64,000 nucleotides of DNA from DASVCS01 sp036381495 (GCA_036381495.1 DASVCS010000105.1:1-64000); one strand, 5' to 3'; positions 17,340 to 26,797 are shown, counted from the first letter of the stretch. Program-made: numbers and translations. The notes: generated by a model not told the origin, from the letters alone.

Positions 17340-18403
17340 GTTCGCCGACCCGGACGCTCGACACCTCGGGGCTGACGCTGGTCGCGGCCGCCGACGACGC
17401 CGAGTGGGATGCCTGCGTGGCGCGGTCGGCGCAGGGGACGTTCTGCCATCTCGCGGGGTGGCGCGAGATCATGGCCGATGTCCTGGGCCACGAGTGTCTG
17501 TTCCGCGCGGCAGTGGACCCGGATGGCCGGTGGGTCGGCGTGCTGCCGCTGGTGCGGATGCGGAGCCGGCTGTTCGGACACCACCTCGTCTCGGTCCCCT
17601 TCCTCAACTACGGCGGTCCGGTCGGCGCGGCCGCGGCGCGGGCACTGCTCGCGGGGTGGGCGCTCGAAGAGGCGCGGCGGTCCCGCGCGGATGCGCTCGA
17701 ACTGCGTACATTCGAGGCGTTGCCCGGCTCACCGCAGCTCCGGCCGGCGCGGGCGAAGCTCACGGTCCTGCTCGATCTGCCGGCATCGGCGGAAGCGCTC
17801 TGGCGCGAGGGGTTCGACTCGAAGCTGCGCAGCCAGATCCGGCGGCCGCGCAAGGAGGGGTTCGTGCCGCGGTTCGGGCACGACCAGGTGGAGCCGTTCT
17901 ACGAGGTCTTCCGCCGCAACATGCGGGACCTCGGCACACCGGTCCTGCCACGCGCCCTCTTCGAGCGGCTCCCGCGGATCTTCGGCGACCGCGTGGTCTT
18001 CGGCGCGGTGTACGATGGCGCGCGCCCGATCGCCGCGGGGTGCGGCTTCATCGACGGCCGCGCGTTCGAGATGACGTGGGCGTCCTCGCTGCGCGAGTAC
18101 AACCGCAAGGCGCCGAACATGCTGCTCTACTGGTCGTTCATGGAGGCGGTGATCGCGCGCGGCGTGCAGGTCTTCAACTTCGGCCGCTGCACGCCGGAGA
18201 GCGGGACCCACCGGTTCAAGCGGCAGTGGGGCGGTGTGGACCGGCCGCTGCCGTGGCTACAGTGGTCGCGCGGCGCGGGCCACGAGGCGCCGGCGCCGGA
18301 GCGGCCGGGGTTCCGGCTCGCCACGGAGGCGTGGCGCCGGTTGCCGCTCCCCGTCGCCAACCGGGTGGGGCCGTGGTTGTCGCGCCGGATCCCGACCTTC
18401 TGA
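17336..18403 (+). CDS. FemAB-like protein, XrtA/PEP-CTERM-associated type
   Basis: A 355-residue GNAT-fold protein of the FemAB/BioF2-like group. It has an N-terminal half with F-C-H-L-A-G-W-R-E-I-M and P-L-V-R-M-R-S-R-L-F-G, a central basic region, and a C-terminal half with M-T-W-A-S-S-L-R-E-Y-N and F-N-F-G-R-C-T. Members transfer an amino acid or acyl group to a wall or surface polymer. The type seen here is normally found beside XrtA deacetylases. The start overlaps the deacetylase stop (ATGA), so the two are translationally coupled. The aminotransferase begins 5 bases after its stop. Confidence 0.85.
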   Translation: MSSPTRTLDTSGLTLVAAADDAEWDACVARSAQGTFCHLAGWREIMADVLGHECLFRAAVDPDGRWVGVLPLVRMRSRLFGHHLVSVPFLNYGGPVGAAAARALLAGWALEEARRSRADALELRTFEALPGSPQLRPARAKLTVLLDLPASAEALWREGFDSKLRSQIRRPRKEGFVPRFGHDQVEPFYEVFRRNMRDLGTPVLPRALFERLPRIFGDRVVFGAVYDGARPIAAGCGFIDGRAFEMTWASSLREYNRKAPNMLLYWSFMEAVIARGVQVFNFGRCTPESGTHRFKRQWGGVDRPLPWLQWSRGAGHEAPAPERPGFRLATEAWRRLPLPVANRVGPWLSRRIPTF

Positions 18404-18408
18404 CACGG

Positions 18409-19632
18409 ATGCGTCATCAACCGCCGGTCCACTCGCCGCTTGCCGTTCGCGCACTGCTCGGGCCGGCCGGGCGCGCGTCCACGGACCGGCTGCGCGCGCT
18501 GCTGCGCGACGAGTACGCGGCCGACGAGGTCGTGCTGTGCGGCAGCGGCACGGAGGCGCTCGTGCTCGCCATCCGCGCCGCGATGCTGCACGTCGAGCCG
18601 GGCGCCGCCATCGCGATCCCCGCGTTCACCTGCTACGACGTCGCCGCTGCGGCGGTCGCGACCGACCGGCCGCTCCACCTCTTCGACATCGATCCCGTCA
18701 CGCTGGCGCCGGTGACGGCATCCGTCGAGCGCGTGCTCGCGGCGGGCGCGCGGGTGGTGGTCATCGCGCCGCTGTACGGCGTGCCCGTCGCCTGGGAGCC
18801 GCTCGCGCGCCTCGCCGAGGAACACGGTGCGGTGCTGGTCGAGGATGCGGCCCAGGGCCACGGCGCGGCGTGGCGCGGCCGGCCGCTCGGCAGTCTGGCC
18901 GGCCTCGGCGTCCTGAGCTTCGGGCGCGGCAAGGGGTGGACGGGGGGACGCGGCGGCGCGCTCCTGCTCCGGCACGAGTTCGGTGCCGCGGACGCCCGGC
19001 GCATCGAACGGGAGCTCGCCCCGGCGACGTCCGGGCTGCCGCTGCGCGCCGCGGGCCTCGCGCAGTGGCTGCTCGGGCGGCCGTCGCTCTACGGGATCCC
19101 CGCGGCGATCCCGTGGCTGGGTCTCGGCGAGACGCGCTACCACGATGCGCCGCCGCTCGGTGGACTCCCCCATGCGGCGGCCCGGCTCCTGCTCGCGAGC
19201 CGCGCCGCGGCCGCATCCGAGGCCGGCGTCCGCGCCGCGACGGCGCGCCGCTTCGTCGCGTTCCTCGATACGCGCGCGCCGGAGGCCATGGTCCGAGTAC
19301 CGGAGGACGGCGTGCCGGGTCATCTCCGTTTCCCGGTCCGGCTCGGCGCCGCACTCGCGGAGCCGCGGCTCCGCCGTCTCGCCGCGCGCCTCGGCATCGC
19401 GCGCAGCTATCCGAAGCCGCTCGGGCGCCTCGCGCCCGTCCGCCAGCGCCTCGCGGCGCCGGGCGACTGGCCGGGTGCGGCGAGGTTGGCCACCGAACTG
19501 ATCACGCTCCCCACGCACTCCCGCCTGACCGCGGCCGATCGCGACCGCATCCTCGACTGGGTCGACGCCGCAGCGAAGTGCCGCGCACCGCGGCCGTTCA
19601 CGGACACGGCCGGTATCACGCCCGCGGTCTGA
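18409..19632 (+). CDS. DegT/DnrJ/EryC1/StrS-family aminotransferase
   Basis: A 407-residue PLP-dependent enzyme of the sugar-aminotransferase family. It shows C-G-S-G-T-E-A-L-V-L-A (about 43-53), A-F-T-C-Y-D-V-A, D-A-A-Q-G-H-G (PLP-ring Asp) and S-F-G-R-G-K-G-W-T-G-G with the expected Schiff-base Lys175. These enzymes aminate keto-sugars for surface polysaccharides. It follows the FemAB gene by 5 bases and completes a three-gene operon. The C-terminal half is Ala/Arg-rich and less conserved. No glycosyltransferase is adjacent in the window. Confidence 0.85.
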   Translation: MRHQPPVHSPLAVRALLGPAGRASTDRLRALLRDEYAADEVVLCGSGTEALVLAIRAAMLHVEPGAAIAIPAFTCYDVAAAAVATDRPLHLFDIDPVTLAPVTASVERVLAAGARVVVIAPLYGVPVAWEPLARLAEEHGAVLVEDAAQGHGAAWRGRPLGSLAGLGVLSFGRGKGWTGGRGGALLLRHEFGAADARRIERELAPATSGLPLRAAGLAQWLLGRPSLYGIPAAIPWLGLGETRYHDAPPLGGLPHAAARLLLASRAAAASEAGVRAATARRFVAFLDTRAPEAMVRVPEDGVPGHLRFPVRLGAALAEPRLRRLAARLGIARSYPKPLGRLAPVRQRLAAPGDWPGAARLATELITLPTHSRLTAADRDRILDWVDAAAKCRAPRPFTDTAGITPAV

Positions 19633-19953
19633 TGTCAGGTTCGCGCGAACCGGTCAGCGCTACTGCACGGGAGCGGGAGCGGCGGCTCCTCGATACTGCA
19701 CGGGAACGGGAGCGGCGGCTGCGCCGCCTGGAGCGGGAACGTTCACGTTTACGGTAAACGTGGGCGCCCTCCGTGCCCGTAAACGTAAACGTGGAAACGG
19801 AGGCTTCCTTCGGGCGCCCCGCTCCCGCTCCGAAGGTGCGCCCCGAACCCGGTCCGAGGACCGCCCGCGCTTGCCAGAGGCTGGCGGCCACCCCAGATTG
19901 GAGCCGTAACCCACAGATGTGTCCGGGTCGACCCCTTCGCTCGGGAGGCAGCC
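19633..19953. repeat. Intergenic simple-repeat field (CGGGAR / TAAACG words)
   Basis: About 200 bases after the aminotransferase contain two copies of a 26-base repeat (TACTGCACGGGARCGGGAGC and on), stretches of CGGGAACGGGAGCGG, and several copies of GTAAACG. There is also a 19-base palindrome at 19744-19762 (CACGTTTAC, one base, complement). The same words recur at 55.14-55.27 kb. The region near 19850-19953 is plain spacer leading to GGGAGG before the next gene. Confidence 0.7.
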
Positions 19954-20970
19954 ATGAATCGTATCACGCCCGTGCTCATCGTGCCGCTGCTCTTCGCCGC
20001 GGCGACCGCGATCCCCGGTACGGATCCGGTCGCCATCGATGAATGGCCCGTCCCCTGGGAGAATTCGCGACCCCGCGATCCGTACGTCGCCCCCGACGGC
20101 CGTGTCTGGTTCGTCGGCCAGCGCGGCAACTACGTCGCGTACCTCGTCCCGGAGACCGGCGAGTTCAAGCGCTACGAGCTGGATCCCGGCGTCTTCCCGC
20201 ACAACCTGATCGTGGATCGGGATGGCAGCGTCTGGTACGCCGGGAACCGGGCCGGCCACATCGGCAAGCTGGACCCGGCCACGGGCAAGGTCACGAAGTA
20301 TCCGATGCCCGACCCGGAGGCGCGGGATCCGCACACCCTGGTCTTCGATGAGAGCGGCCACATCTGGTTCACGCTCCAGGGGAGCAACATGGTGGGGCGG
20401 TTGACGAAGGCGACGGGGAAGATCGAGCTGCTCCGCGTCCCGACGCCGCGCGCACGGCCCTACGGCATCGCGCTCGACTCGAACGGCCGGCCCTGGGTCA
20501 ACCTGCTGGGCGCGAACAAGCTCGTGACCATCGACCCCGCCACCATGCAGCTCCGCGAGATCCCGCTGCCGCGCGAGGATGGCAGCAGCCGCCGCATCGC
20601 GATCACCTCCGATGACGCGATCTGGTACGTCGACTACCATCAGGGTTATCTCGGCCGCTACATCCCGGAATCGGGCGAGTTCCGCGAGTGGCGGATCCCC
20701 GGCGGCGCCGAGGGCCGGCCGTACGCCATGGCCGTCGATGACCGCGATCGCCTCTGGTTCGTCGAAACCGGGCCGAAGCCGAACCGTCTGGTCGGGTTCG
20801 ATCCGGCGACCGCCGAGTTCTTCAGCATGACCGAGATCCCGAGCGGCGGTGGCGCGATCCGCCATATGTTCTTCCACGCGCCGACGGGCATGCTCTGGTT
20901 CGGCACCGACACGAACACCATCGGCCGCGCCAAGGTGTCCGCGGGCGGCATGGTACAGACCGACCGGTGA
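19954..20970 (+). CDS. Secreted virginiamycin-B-lyase-like beta-propeller
   Basis: A 338-residue protein with a signal peptide (1 to about 20) and a propeller of the streptogramin lyase (Vgb) superfamily. Repeats of about 40 residues carry P-H-N-L-I-V-D-R-D-G-S-V-W-Y, D-P-H-T-L-V-F-D-E-S-G-H-I-W-F and P-Y-G-I-A-L-D-S-N-G-R-P-W. Most family members are not antibiotic lyases, and a sensor or binding role is equally possible. GGGAGG precedes the ATG. The stop overlaps the next start as GTGA, so it is coupled to a CxxCH protein and probably a histidine kinase. Confidence 0.8.
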   Translation: MNRITPVLIVPLLFAAATAIPGTDPVAIDEWPVPWENSRPRDPYVAPDGRVWFVGQRGNYVAYLVPETGEFKRYELDPGVFPHNLIVDRDGSVWYAGNRAGHIGKLDPATGKVTKYPMPDPEARDPHTLVFDESGHIWFTLQGSNMVGRLTKATGKIELLRVPTPRARPYGIALDSNGRPWVNLLGANKLVTIDPATMQLREIPLPREDGSSRRIAITSDDAIWYVDYHQGYLGRYIPESGEFREWRIPGGAEGRPYAMAVDDRDRLWFVETGPKPNRLVGFDPATAEFFSMTEIPSGGGAIRHMFFHAPTGMLWFGTDTNTIGRAKVSAGGMVQTDR

Positions 20971-21608
20971 CGCCGGCAGCGGGGTCGCCCGGGGGCGTAG
21001 TGGTCCCCCGGCGACGCGCGTCGTGGCGCCGGGCGGTCCGCCATCCCGCCGCGGCCCCGGTCATCGGGCTCGCCCTGGCGCTCGGCGTCCTGGCCGCGGC
21101 GCGCCCCCGCTTCCCCGACCGACCGCCCCCGGCACACACGGGCGGCTTCGGCGAGCCGACCTGCCAGGAGTGCCACTTCGAGGGTGAACCGAACGAGCCG
21201 GGCGGGACGCTGACCCTGGCGGGCGTGCCCGAGGCCTACCGGCCCGGTGAGCGCTACCGCATCACGATCACGCTCGCGCGGTCGGGGATGCGCCGCGGCG
21301 GCTTCGAGCTGGCGGCGCGGCACGCGAGCGGACCGCTCGAAGGGCGACAGGCCGGCGAGCTCCGGCCGGTCGACGCGCGCGCGGCCGTGACTCCCTACGG
21401 CACGCCCGCAGTGACCTACGTCCATCACACGGCGGCCGGAACGGCGCTGGAGACGCCCGGGACCGCGCGTTGGACCATCGAATGGACCGCGCCCACGACG
21501 GGCGGGCCGGTCATCTTCCACGTCGCCGCGAATGCCGCGGACGACGATGAATCCCCGTTCGGCGACTTCATCTATACGACGAGTGCACGCAGTGCTCGGG
21601 AGGAGTAG
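20967..21608 (+). CDS. Membrane-anchored CxxCH protein with Reelin-like/choice-of-anchor V domain
   Basis: A 213-residue protein. A polar N-terminus is followed by one hydrophobic segment (about 29-46), then a single haem-type motif T-C-Q-E-C-H (Cys66, Cys69, His70). A beta-sandwich with P-G-E-R-Y-R-I-T-I-T-L comes next, resembling the domain labelled choice-of-anchor V/Reelin-like that often follows CxxCH in such proteins. A covalently bound c-type haem is likely but not certain; no distal Met ligand can be assigned. The GTG start overlaps the upstream stop. It precedes the histidine kinase by 3 bases. Confidence 0.75.
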   Translation: MTPAAGSPGGVVVPRRRASWRRAVRHPAAAPVIGLALALGVLAAARPRFPDRPPPAHTGGFGEPTCQECHFEGEPNEPGGTLTLAGVPEAYRPGERYRITITLARSGMRRGGFELAARHASGPLEGRQAGELRPVDARAAVTPYGTPAVTYVHHTAAGTALETPGTARWTIEWTAPTTGGPVIFHVAANAADDDESPFGDFIYTTSARSAREE

Positions 21609-21611
21609 CGC

Positions 21612-23069
21612 GTGCGAGAGGGTGGGCGCGACTCCACTCCTGGCTCCGACAATGCCGCCGGATCGAACGGCCCCGTGCTCGAGCCGCCGGTCCCGTGGCG
21701 TGGCACGCTCCTGCCGCTTGCATTCGTCTTCATCGCCCTCATTGCGCTCGTCGTCGTCCCGCTCGCGCTGATGGAGCGGAGCCGTTCGACATGGCGAGAG
21801 ATCGTCGATGTCGCCGAGCCGGCCGACGTGCAGGTCGACGCGATCGAGTACGCGCTGGTGCGAGAGGTCGCGGCCATCCGCGCCTTCCTGATCACGGGCG
21901 ATTCGGTGTTCCTCGACCGCTACACGCGTGCCCGCGCCGAAGAGACGCGAGCGTACGCGCCGCTGGGCGTGCTTGCCCGGCGGCTGGGCGGCGATGTCCC
22001 GGCCAGGGCGCGGATGCTGCGCACGGCGGTCATGCGCTGGCACCGTCACGTCGCCACATTGCTGCCCGCGGCCGGGCACATGGCCCCCGCGGCGGCGACG
22101 GACGTGCGGCTGGCTACGCAGGAGGCGATCTACCGCGATGCGCTGGACGCGCTCGTCTCGCTCGACCACTCGATCGACGGGGCGGTCGAGGTGCGGCGGG
22201 CGCGGATCCGCGCCGACGAGCGCCTGGAAATGGCGCTAACGCTGGTGCTCGTGGCGACGGCGCTGGGGGCGGCGATCGTCGTCGCGCGGCTCGGCGTGCG
22301 CCTGGTGCAGATGACCGAGCACGCGGAGCGCCGGCGCAGGGAGGTCGAGGCGCTGACGGAGAGTCGCGCGCGGCTGATCCGCGGCCTGGGTCACGACCTC
22401 AAGAATCCGCTCGGCGTGATCCAGAACTACGTCGTGTTGTTGGAGTCGGGGATCAAGGGCGCGGTCCCTCCCGCGCAGCGGGAGGTCCTTGGCCGGATCC
22501 GCCGATTGACGGGTGACTCGCTCGGTCTCGTCAACGACCTCGGCGATCTGTTCCGTGCCGAGGCCGGCCAGTTGACGATCTCGCCCGGCCGTGTCGACGT
22601 CGTCGAGACGGTCCGTGATGCGCTCGAAGAGAACCGTCCGGCCGCGGAGGCGGCGGGGTTGCGCATCGGACTCGAGCCGCACACGGCGGTTCCCGCGGTC
22701 GAGACCGATGGCGGCCGGGTCCGCGAGATCCTCGGCAACCTGATCTCGAATGCCATCAAGTACACGCCGGCGGGCGGAGAGGTCAGCGCGTCCATCGAGG
22801 TGGGGGCGGATGGGCGGGCGCCCCGTCCCGGGCGGTGGATCGCCGTTGGCATCACCGACACGGGTCCGGGGATCCCGGCCGACCAGCGGGAGCGGATCTT
22901 CGACGAGTTCCAGCGGTTCGGAGCGGGGGCGGGCCACGCCCCCGGCACCGGTCTCGGGCTCGCCATCAGCCGGAGCATCGCCCGCCTGCTGGGCGGCGAC
23001 ATCACGGTCGAGAGCGAGGTCGGCCGCGGCTCGACGTTCACGCTCTGGCTTCCGCTCGAGCGGAAATGA
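21612..23069 (+). CDS. Sensor histidine kinase with CHASE3-like sensor
   Basis: A 485-residue kinase. It has a membrane helix (about 35-54), a periplasmic helical CHASE3-like domain (about 65-190; V-Q-V-D-A-I-E-Y-A-L-V-R-E-V) and a second helix (about 208-228). HisKA follows with L-G-H-D-L-K-N-P-L-G (phosphoacceptor His), then a HATPase domain with N-L-I-S-N-A-I-K-Y, D-T-G-P-G-I-P and G-T-G-L-G-L-A-I-S. The GTG start follows GGGAGGAG. No response regulator is adjacent. Co-transcription with the propeller and CxxCH proteins suggests they supply or process its signal, which is inference. Confidence 0.9.
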   Translation: MREGGRDSTPGSDNAAGSNGPVLEPPVPWRGTLLPLAFVFIALIALVVVPLALMERSRSTWREIVDVAEPADVQVDAIEYALVREVAAIRAFLITGDSVFLDRYTRARAEETRAYAPLGVLARRLGGDVPARARMLRTAVMRWHRHVATLLPAAGHMAPAAATDVRLATQEAIYRDALDALVSLDHSIDGAVEVRRARIRADERLEMALTLVLVATALGAAIVVARLGVRLVQMTEHAERRRREVEALTESRARLIRGLGHDLKNPLGVIQNYVVLLESGIKGAVPPAQREVLGRIRRLTGDSLGLVNDLGDLFRAEAGQLTISPGRVDVVETVRDALEENRPAAEAAGLRIGLEPHTAVPAVETDGGRVREILGNLISNAIKYTPAGGEVSASIEVGADGRAPRPGRWIAVGITDTGPGIPADQRERIFDEFQRFGAGAGHAPGTGLGLAISRSIARLLGGDITVESEVGRGSTFTLWLPLERK

Positions 23070-23270
23070 CGACGGCACGGAGCCGGAGCGGCGCCGGCGG
23101 GGTATGCAACGGCGACGGTCTGGCGGCACGGTCCGGCCGCGAGTGGACCCCGCTCGAGCCGGGCACGCGTCGAGGACGGCGTGCCGTCGGCGGCATGCAA
23201 GGACCGATACCGACATGAGGATTGACACGGGCGATGCCGCGCGGCGCGCGCCCGTCCACCCCTGGAGCCG

Positions 23271-24050
23271 ATGACACCCTGGGTCACCCGACTGATCCTC
23301 GCGAACATCGCGGCGTATCTGATCACCGCGAGATCGCCGGTGCTCTTCCACGAGCTGATGCTCTTCCCGACGCCGGCGCTCGTCGCGCACCGCCCGTGGA
23401 CGCTTCTCACCTACATGTTCCTGCACGGCGGGCTCGGGCACATCTTCTTCAACATGATCGCGCTCTTCTTCTTCGGCCCACCGGTCGAGGCCCGGCTCGG
23501 CTCGCGCGATTTCATGCTCCTCTACCTCCTGAGCGGCCTGGGCGGCGCGATCCTCTCGCTCCTGCTGATGCCGATGGCGCCGGTGGTCGGCGCCTCGGGC
23601 GCCATCTTCGGCGTCATGCTCGGCTACGCCCGGTACTGGCCGACGGCCCAGGTCTACATCATGGGCGTGCTGCCGGTCCCGGCGCGCGTGTTGGTCATCG
23701 GGTTGGCCGCACTCTCTCTCTTCAGCGGATTCTCCGGCATGGGCGCGCCGATCGCGCACTTCGCGCACCTGGGCGGCTTTGCCGGCGGGTGGCTCTTCCT
23801 CCACTGGCGAGACCGACGCGGCCGCCACACGCGACTCGAACCCCGCCGCAACGCGACGCTCGAACGCATCGCCGGACGCGCGCGCCAGGAGGAGGCACGG
23901 TGGCGGGCGATCGAGCTGGACAAGCTCCACGAGGTCAACCGCGCCGAGGTCGAGCGCGTGCTCCGCAAGCTCGATGAGTTCGGCGCGCCCAGCCTGAGCC
24001 CGGACGAACGCGCGTTCCTGGATCGCATGAGCACCTCGACGCGCTCGTAG
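23271..24050 (+). CDS. Rhomboid family intramembrane serine protease
   Basis: A 259-residue protein with six membrane segments in residues 1-185 and a soluble coiled-coil tail (about 190-259). The catalytic dyad is present: G-A-S-G-A-I-F-G with Ser109 and H-F-A-H-L-G-G with His166. The L1-loop and helix-2 signatures H-G-G-L-G-H-I-F-F-N are also clear. It cleaves transmembrane substrates within the membrane. It starts about 200 bases after the kinase; that spacer shows no gene. TGGAG lies just before the ATG. The charged tail is longer than in minimal rhomboids and may bind a partner. Confidence 0.92.
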   Translation: MTPWVTRLILANIAAYLITARSPVLFHELMLFPTPALVAHRPWTLLTYMFLHGGLGHIFFNMIALFFFGPPVEARLGSRDFMLLYLLSGLGGAILSLLLMPMAPVVGASGAIFGVMLGYARYWPTAQVYIMGVLPVPARVLVIGLAALSLFSGFSGMGAPIAHFAHLGGFAGGWLFLHWRDRRGRHTRLEPRRNATLERIAGRARQEEARWRAIELDKLHEVNRAEVERVLRKLDEFGAPSLSPDERAFLDRMSTSTRS

Positions 24051-24089
24051 CGCCGGGTGCCGCGCCGGCGGCCGCCCCAGCGCCGGGTG

Positions 24090-25124
24090 TCAGTCCGCGG
24101 AGCTCGCGGGCGCCGGGTCCGGCACCGCCTCGCCCGCCATTCGCAATGCCGCCTCCCGGACCTTCCGCCGCACCTCGGGCGGCTCGAGCACCTCGGCTTC
24201 GGCGCCGTACTGGAGCACGTGGCGGACGGCCCAGCGCGGGTCGGCCACGCGGTGGCGCACGACGATGCTGCCGTCCGCGAGCCGCTCGCACGCGAGTCGT
24301 TCGGCGAGCCAGCGAGCGATCCTGGGCGAGTAGCGGATGGCGACCTCGACGTCGTCTTCGGCACGGTAGACCTTGCCGCCGGCAATGTAGCGGGCGGGAT
24401 CGAAGTCTTCGGGGACGGTGAACGCATTGCCCTCCGGCTCGACCTCCACCTGGACCATGCGGTCGATGCGGAACACGCGTACCTCGCCGCGTTCGGGCGC
24501 GTAGGCGAGCAGGTACCAGCGTCCCTCGGCGAAGGCGAGGTGGTAGGGGTGGATGGTGCGCGCGTGGGGCGCGGCGGCGCCGGCCTTGAGGTAGTGGATC
24601 CGGCAGCGCCGGCGTTCGCGGGCGGCATCGATGACGAGGCCGAGGATGTCCTCGTCCTCGCGGGCGAGGATCGCCGCGAAGCGCTCGATCTCGGGCGTGC
24701 GGGCGTCGGCATCGGCGTCGCGCCCCGTCTCGATCCCGGGCGCGGCGAGCGCGGCTTCGAGCCGGTGCGCGAGTGCGAGCAGTTCCGTGCGCCGTGCGGG
24801 CTCCGCCTCGGCGGCGAGTGTGCGCAGTCCCAGCCCGAGGGCGAGCGTCTCGCGCGGCGAGAGGCGGACGGGCCGGCGGAACTCGGCCGTGCTCCAGAGT
24901 CGTATGCGGTCCGGCTCGATCGTGATCTGGAGGTCGGCGCCGCTCCCGGCGGGGTGGTAGAACTCGCGCGTCGTCACCTGCTCGACGTCGTCGAGGACTT
25001 CGGCCTCGGAGATGCCGAGCGCGGCTGCCAGCTCCGCCAGCGTCGCACCTTCGTGGCGCGCGCACATCGGCAGCAGGTAGAGGATGCGGGAGAGGCGGTC
25101 GCCCGCAGTGACACGCTCAGGCAT
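24090..25124 (-). CDS. WYL-domain transcriptional regulator (PafC-like)
   Basis: A 344-residue regulator. It has an N-terminal winged helix (about 5-65), a WYL domain with H-P-Y-H-L-A-F-A-E-G-R-W-Y-L-L-A (about 190-215), and a C-terminal WCX extension. WYL proteins bind nucleic acid ligands and control stress and defence genes; PafBC pairs control the DNA-damage response in Actinobacteria. ATG 25124 has GGAGGCGAC upstream. The gene overlaps the preceding WYL gene by 8 bases, the same adjacent-pair arrangement as pafB-pafC. No proteasome gene is in the window. Confidence 0.85.
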   Translation of the reverse strand: MPERVTAGDRLSRILYLLPMCARHEGATLAELAAALGISEAEVLDDVEQVTTREFYHPAGSGADLQITIEPDRIRLWSTAEFRRPVRLSPRETLALGLGLRTLAAEAEPARRTELLALAHRLEAALAAPGIETGRDADADARTPEIERFAAILAREDEDILGLVIDAARERRRCRIHYLKAGAAAPHARTIHPYHLAFAEGRWYLLAYAPERGEVRVFRIDRMVQVEVEPEGNAFTVPEDFDPARYIAGGKVYRAEDDVEVAIRYSPRIARWLAERLACERLADGSIVVRHRVADPRWAVRHVLQYGAEAEVLEPPEVRRKVREAALRMAGEAVPDPAPASSAD

Positions 25125-26346
25125 CGTCGCCTCCGGTACGGTGACGGCGGTTCGTGGTCCGCCGGGCAGCATCCGCCGCGGCGGAGGGCGGCGTCTCGGC
25201 GGCGCGGCCGGCAGCGCCGGCGCCACGGCGCGCCGTGCCGCCGGCGTCCGTTGCGTGCACGGCCGCGATCGCGCGCGCCAGCTCCTTCAGTTCGACCGCC
25301 AGTTCCGGCGGCGCCAGGACCTCCGCCTCACCCTCGTGGCTCGAGAGCCAGCGGAGAAACGGGTTCACCTGCGCGACCTCGAACGCCCGCACCTGGGCGC
25401 CGTCGGGCCGCTGCTCGACGAGCGTGCCGCGGCCGTTGCGCTCCGCGAGCAGCGATGCCGGGAAGTGGAACAGCACCTCGGCGTGGACCGGTGCCTCATC
25501 CTCGCCGCCCAGCTCCCACGCCTCGCGGTTCACGTAATCATCCAGCCGGAACCCGGCCGGGATCTCGTAGTCCGGTGTGCCGGGCTTTGCGCGATTGGGT
25601 ACGACCTCCTCCATGCGGCCGGCGCGGAAGACACGGATGTCGTCGCGCGCGGCATCGTGGCCGATCAGGTACCAGTGGCCGTGCTGGAAGAGGAGGCCGT
25701 ACCCGGCCACGTCGCGTTCCGTCACCGCATCACGGTAGATCCCGCGATAGCGGAAACGCACACGCTTGCGCGCAAGGAGCGCATCCGAGAGAACGCGGAC
25801 ACGGTCGGCCAGCTCCTCGGCGCCGGGCCGGTCCACGAACAACACCGGCGCACCCGTGAACGCCGTCGGGTCCAGGTCGAACGCCAGCTTGCGGAACGCC
25901 GACCGCGCCTCCGCGGCCAACGGGAACGACGGCAGCTCCCCGATGTGCCGCAGCGCCTCGAGCGCCGCGCCCGCTTCCGCCTCCGCGATCTCGACCTCAC
26001 CGGCTCCGCCGACCGCTCCACCGCCTTCCGTCGACCCCGCCACCAACTTCAGATACGGCAGGTAGAAGTCCCGGCGCGCGATCCGGTAACCGTCGAACCG
26101 TTCGAGCCCGTAGCTGATGCTGTACGACACGGTCTGGATCGGGATCCCGAGTCCGCGCAACTCGTCCTTGTCTCGTTCGAACATGCGCCGCGCGGCCGCA
26201 CGCGCGGTATCATCGCCGCCCCGCCAGTTCCTGGCGTACGCGGGAACTGCCTCCATCACATCATCGACCGACGCGGGAACCCTGCGTCCCACGAGAAACG
26301 CAATCAGGTCGAGCCAGCGTTGGGTCTTCGTAATGTTGTCCGACAT
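25117..26346 (-). CDS. WYL-domain transcriptional regulator (PafB-like)
   Basis: A 409-residue protein with a helix-turn-helix region (about 5-75; T-Q-R-W-L-D-L-I-A-F-L), a WYL domain (F-Q-H-G-H-W-Y-L-I-G-H-D, about 225-240) and a WCX extension. A low-complexity Ala/Arg tail follows. The start at 26346 is set by GGAGGT eight to nine bases upstream; the frame stays open farther upstream but without homology. Its end overlaps the second WYL gene by 8 bases. The two probably act as a heterodimer. Confidence 0.85.
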   Translation of the reverse strand: MSDNITKTQRWLDLIAFLVGRRVPASVDDVMEAVPAYARNWRGGDDTARAAARRMFERDKDELRGLGIPIQTVSYSISYGLERFDGYRIARRDFYLPYLKLVAGSTEGGGAVGGAGEVEIAEAEAGAALEALRHIGELPSFPLAAEARSAFRKLAFDLDPTAFTGAPVLFVDRPGAEELADRVRVLSDALLARKRVRFRYRGIYRDAVTERDVAGYGLLFQHGHWYLIGHDAARDDIRVFRAGRMEEVVPNRAKPGTPDYEIPAGFRLDDYVNREAWELGGEDEAPVHAEVLFHFPASLLAERNGRGTLVEQRPDGAQVRAFEVAQVNPFLRWLSSHEGEAEVLAPPELAVELKELARAIAAVHATDAGGTARRGAGAAGRAAETPPSAAADAARRTTNRRHRTGGDDA

Positions 26347-26797
26347 GATCGGCGACCTCCGGGTGGCGCCGCCAGGCGGCGGGCGCGGTCCGCTGCCTCC
26401 GTTCGGAGCGGCCGGACACACCGGCATGCTCCGAAGATCAACCGAAAGGTAAGCCGTCCCGCTGACAGCGGGGCCGCTCCAGCTTAACGGCAGCGGCGGT
26501 GCGCCGCCAGGGATGTCCCGCCCGTGGCGACTGCCGTGTCCGCCCGTTCGCCGGACTTCACCATGCGTCGGCCGTACTGCACCGTGCGTCGGCCGTACCG
26601 CTTCCCCGCCGATCACCCGACTCGGGTGGGTGTCCGGGCACCCGGGCTTTTCAGCACGCGCTCACGTCCGCGGCGAGCAGGGCGCCGGCAACGTTTTCGG
26701 GCGCTGAAGGGTCTGTAAAGAAGCCGGTGCGCGTGCGCGAGCGCGAACGGCCGGTTTCATGCTCCAGGGTCCGCCGGAGGCGGGTGGAGGAGGGATG
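26347..26797. other. Divergent intergenic with 21-bp tandem pair
   Basis: No gene is seen in this 451-base region. A 21-base direct repeat stands at 26559-26579 and 26580-26600 (CACCRTGCGTCGGCCGTACYG, 19 of 21 identical), a possible operator for the divergent WYL and receptor genes. GGAGGAGGG at 26786-26794 is the receptor ribosome-binding site. Confidence 0.5.
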
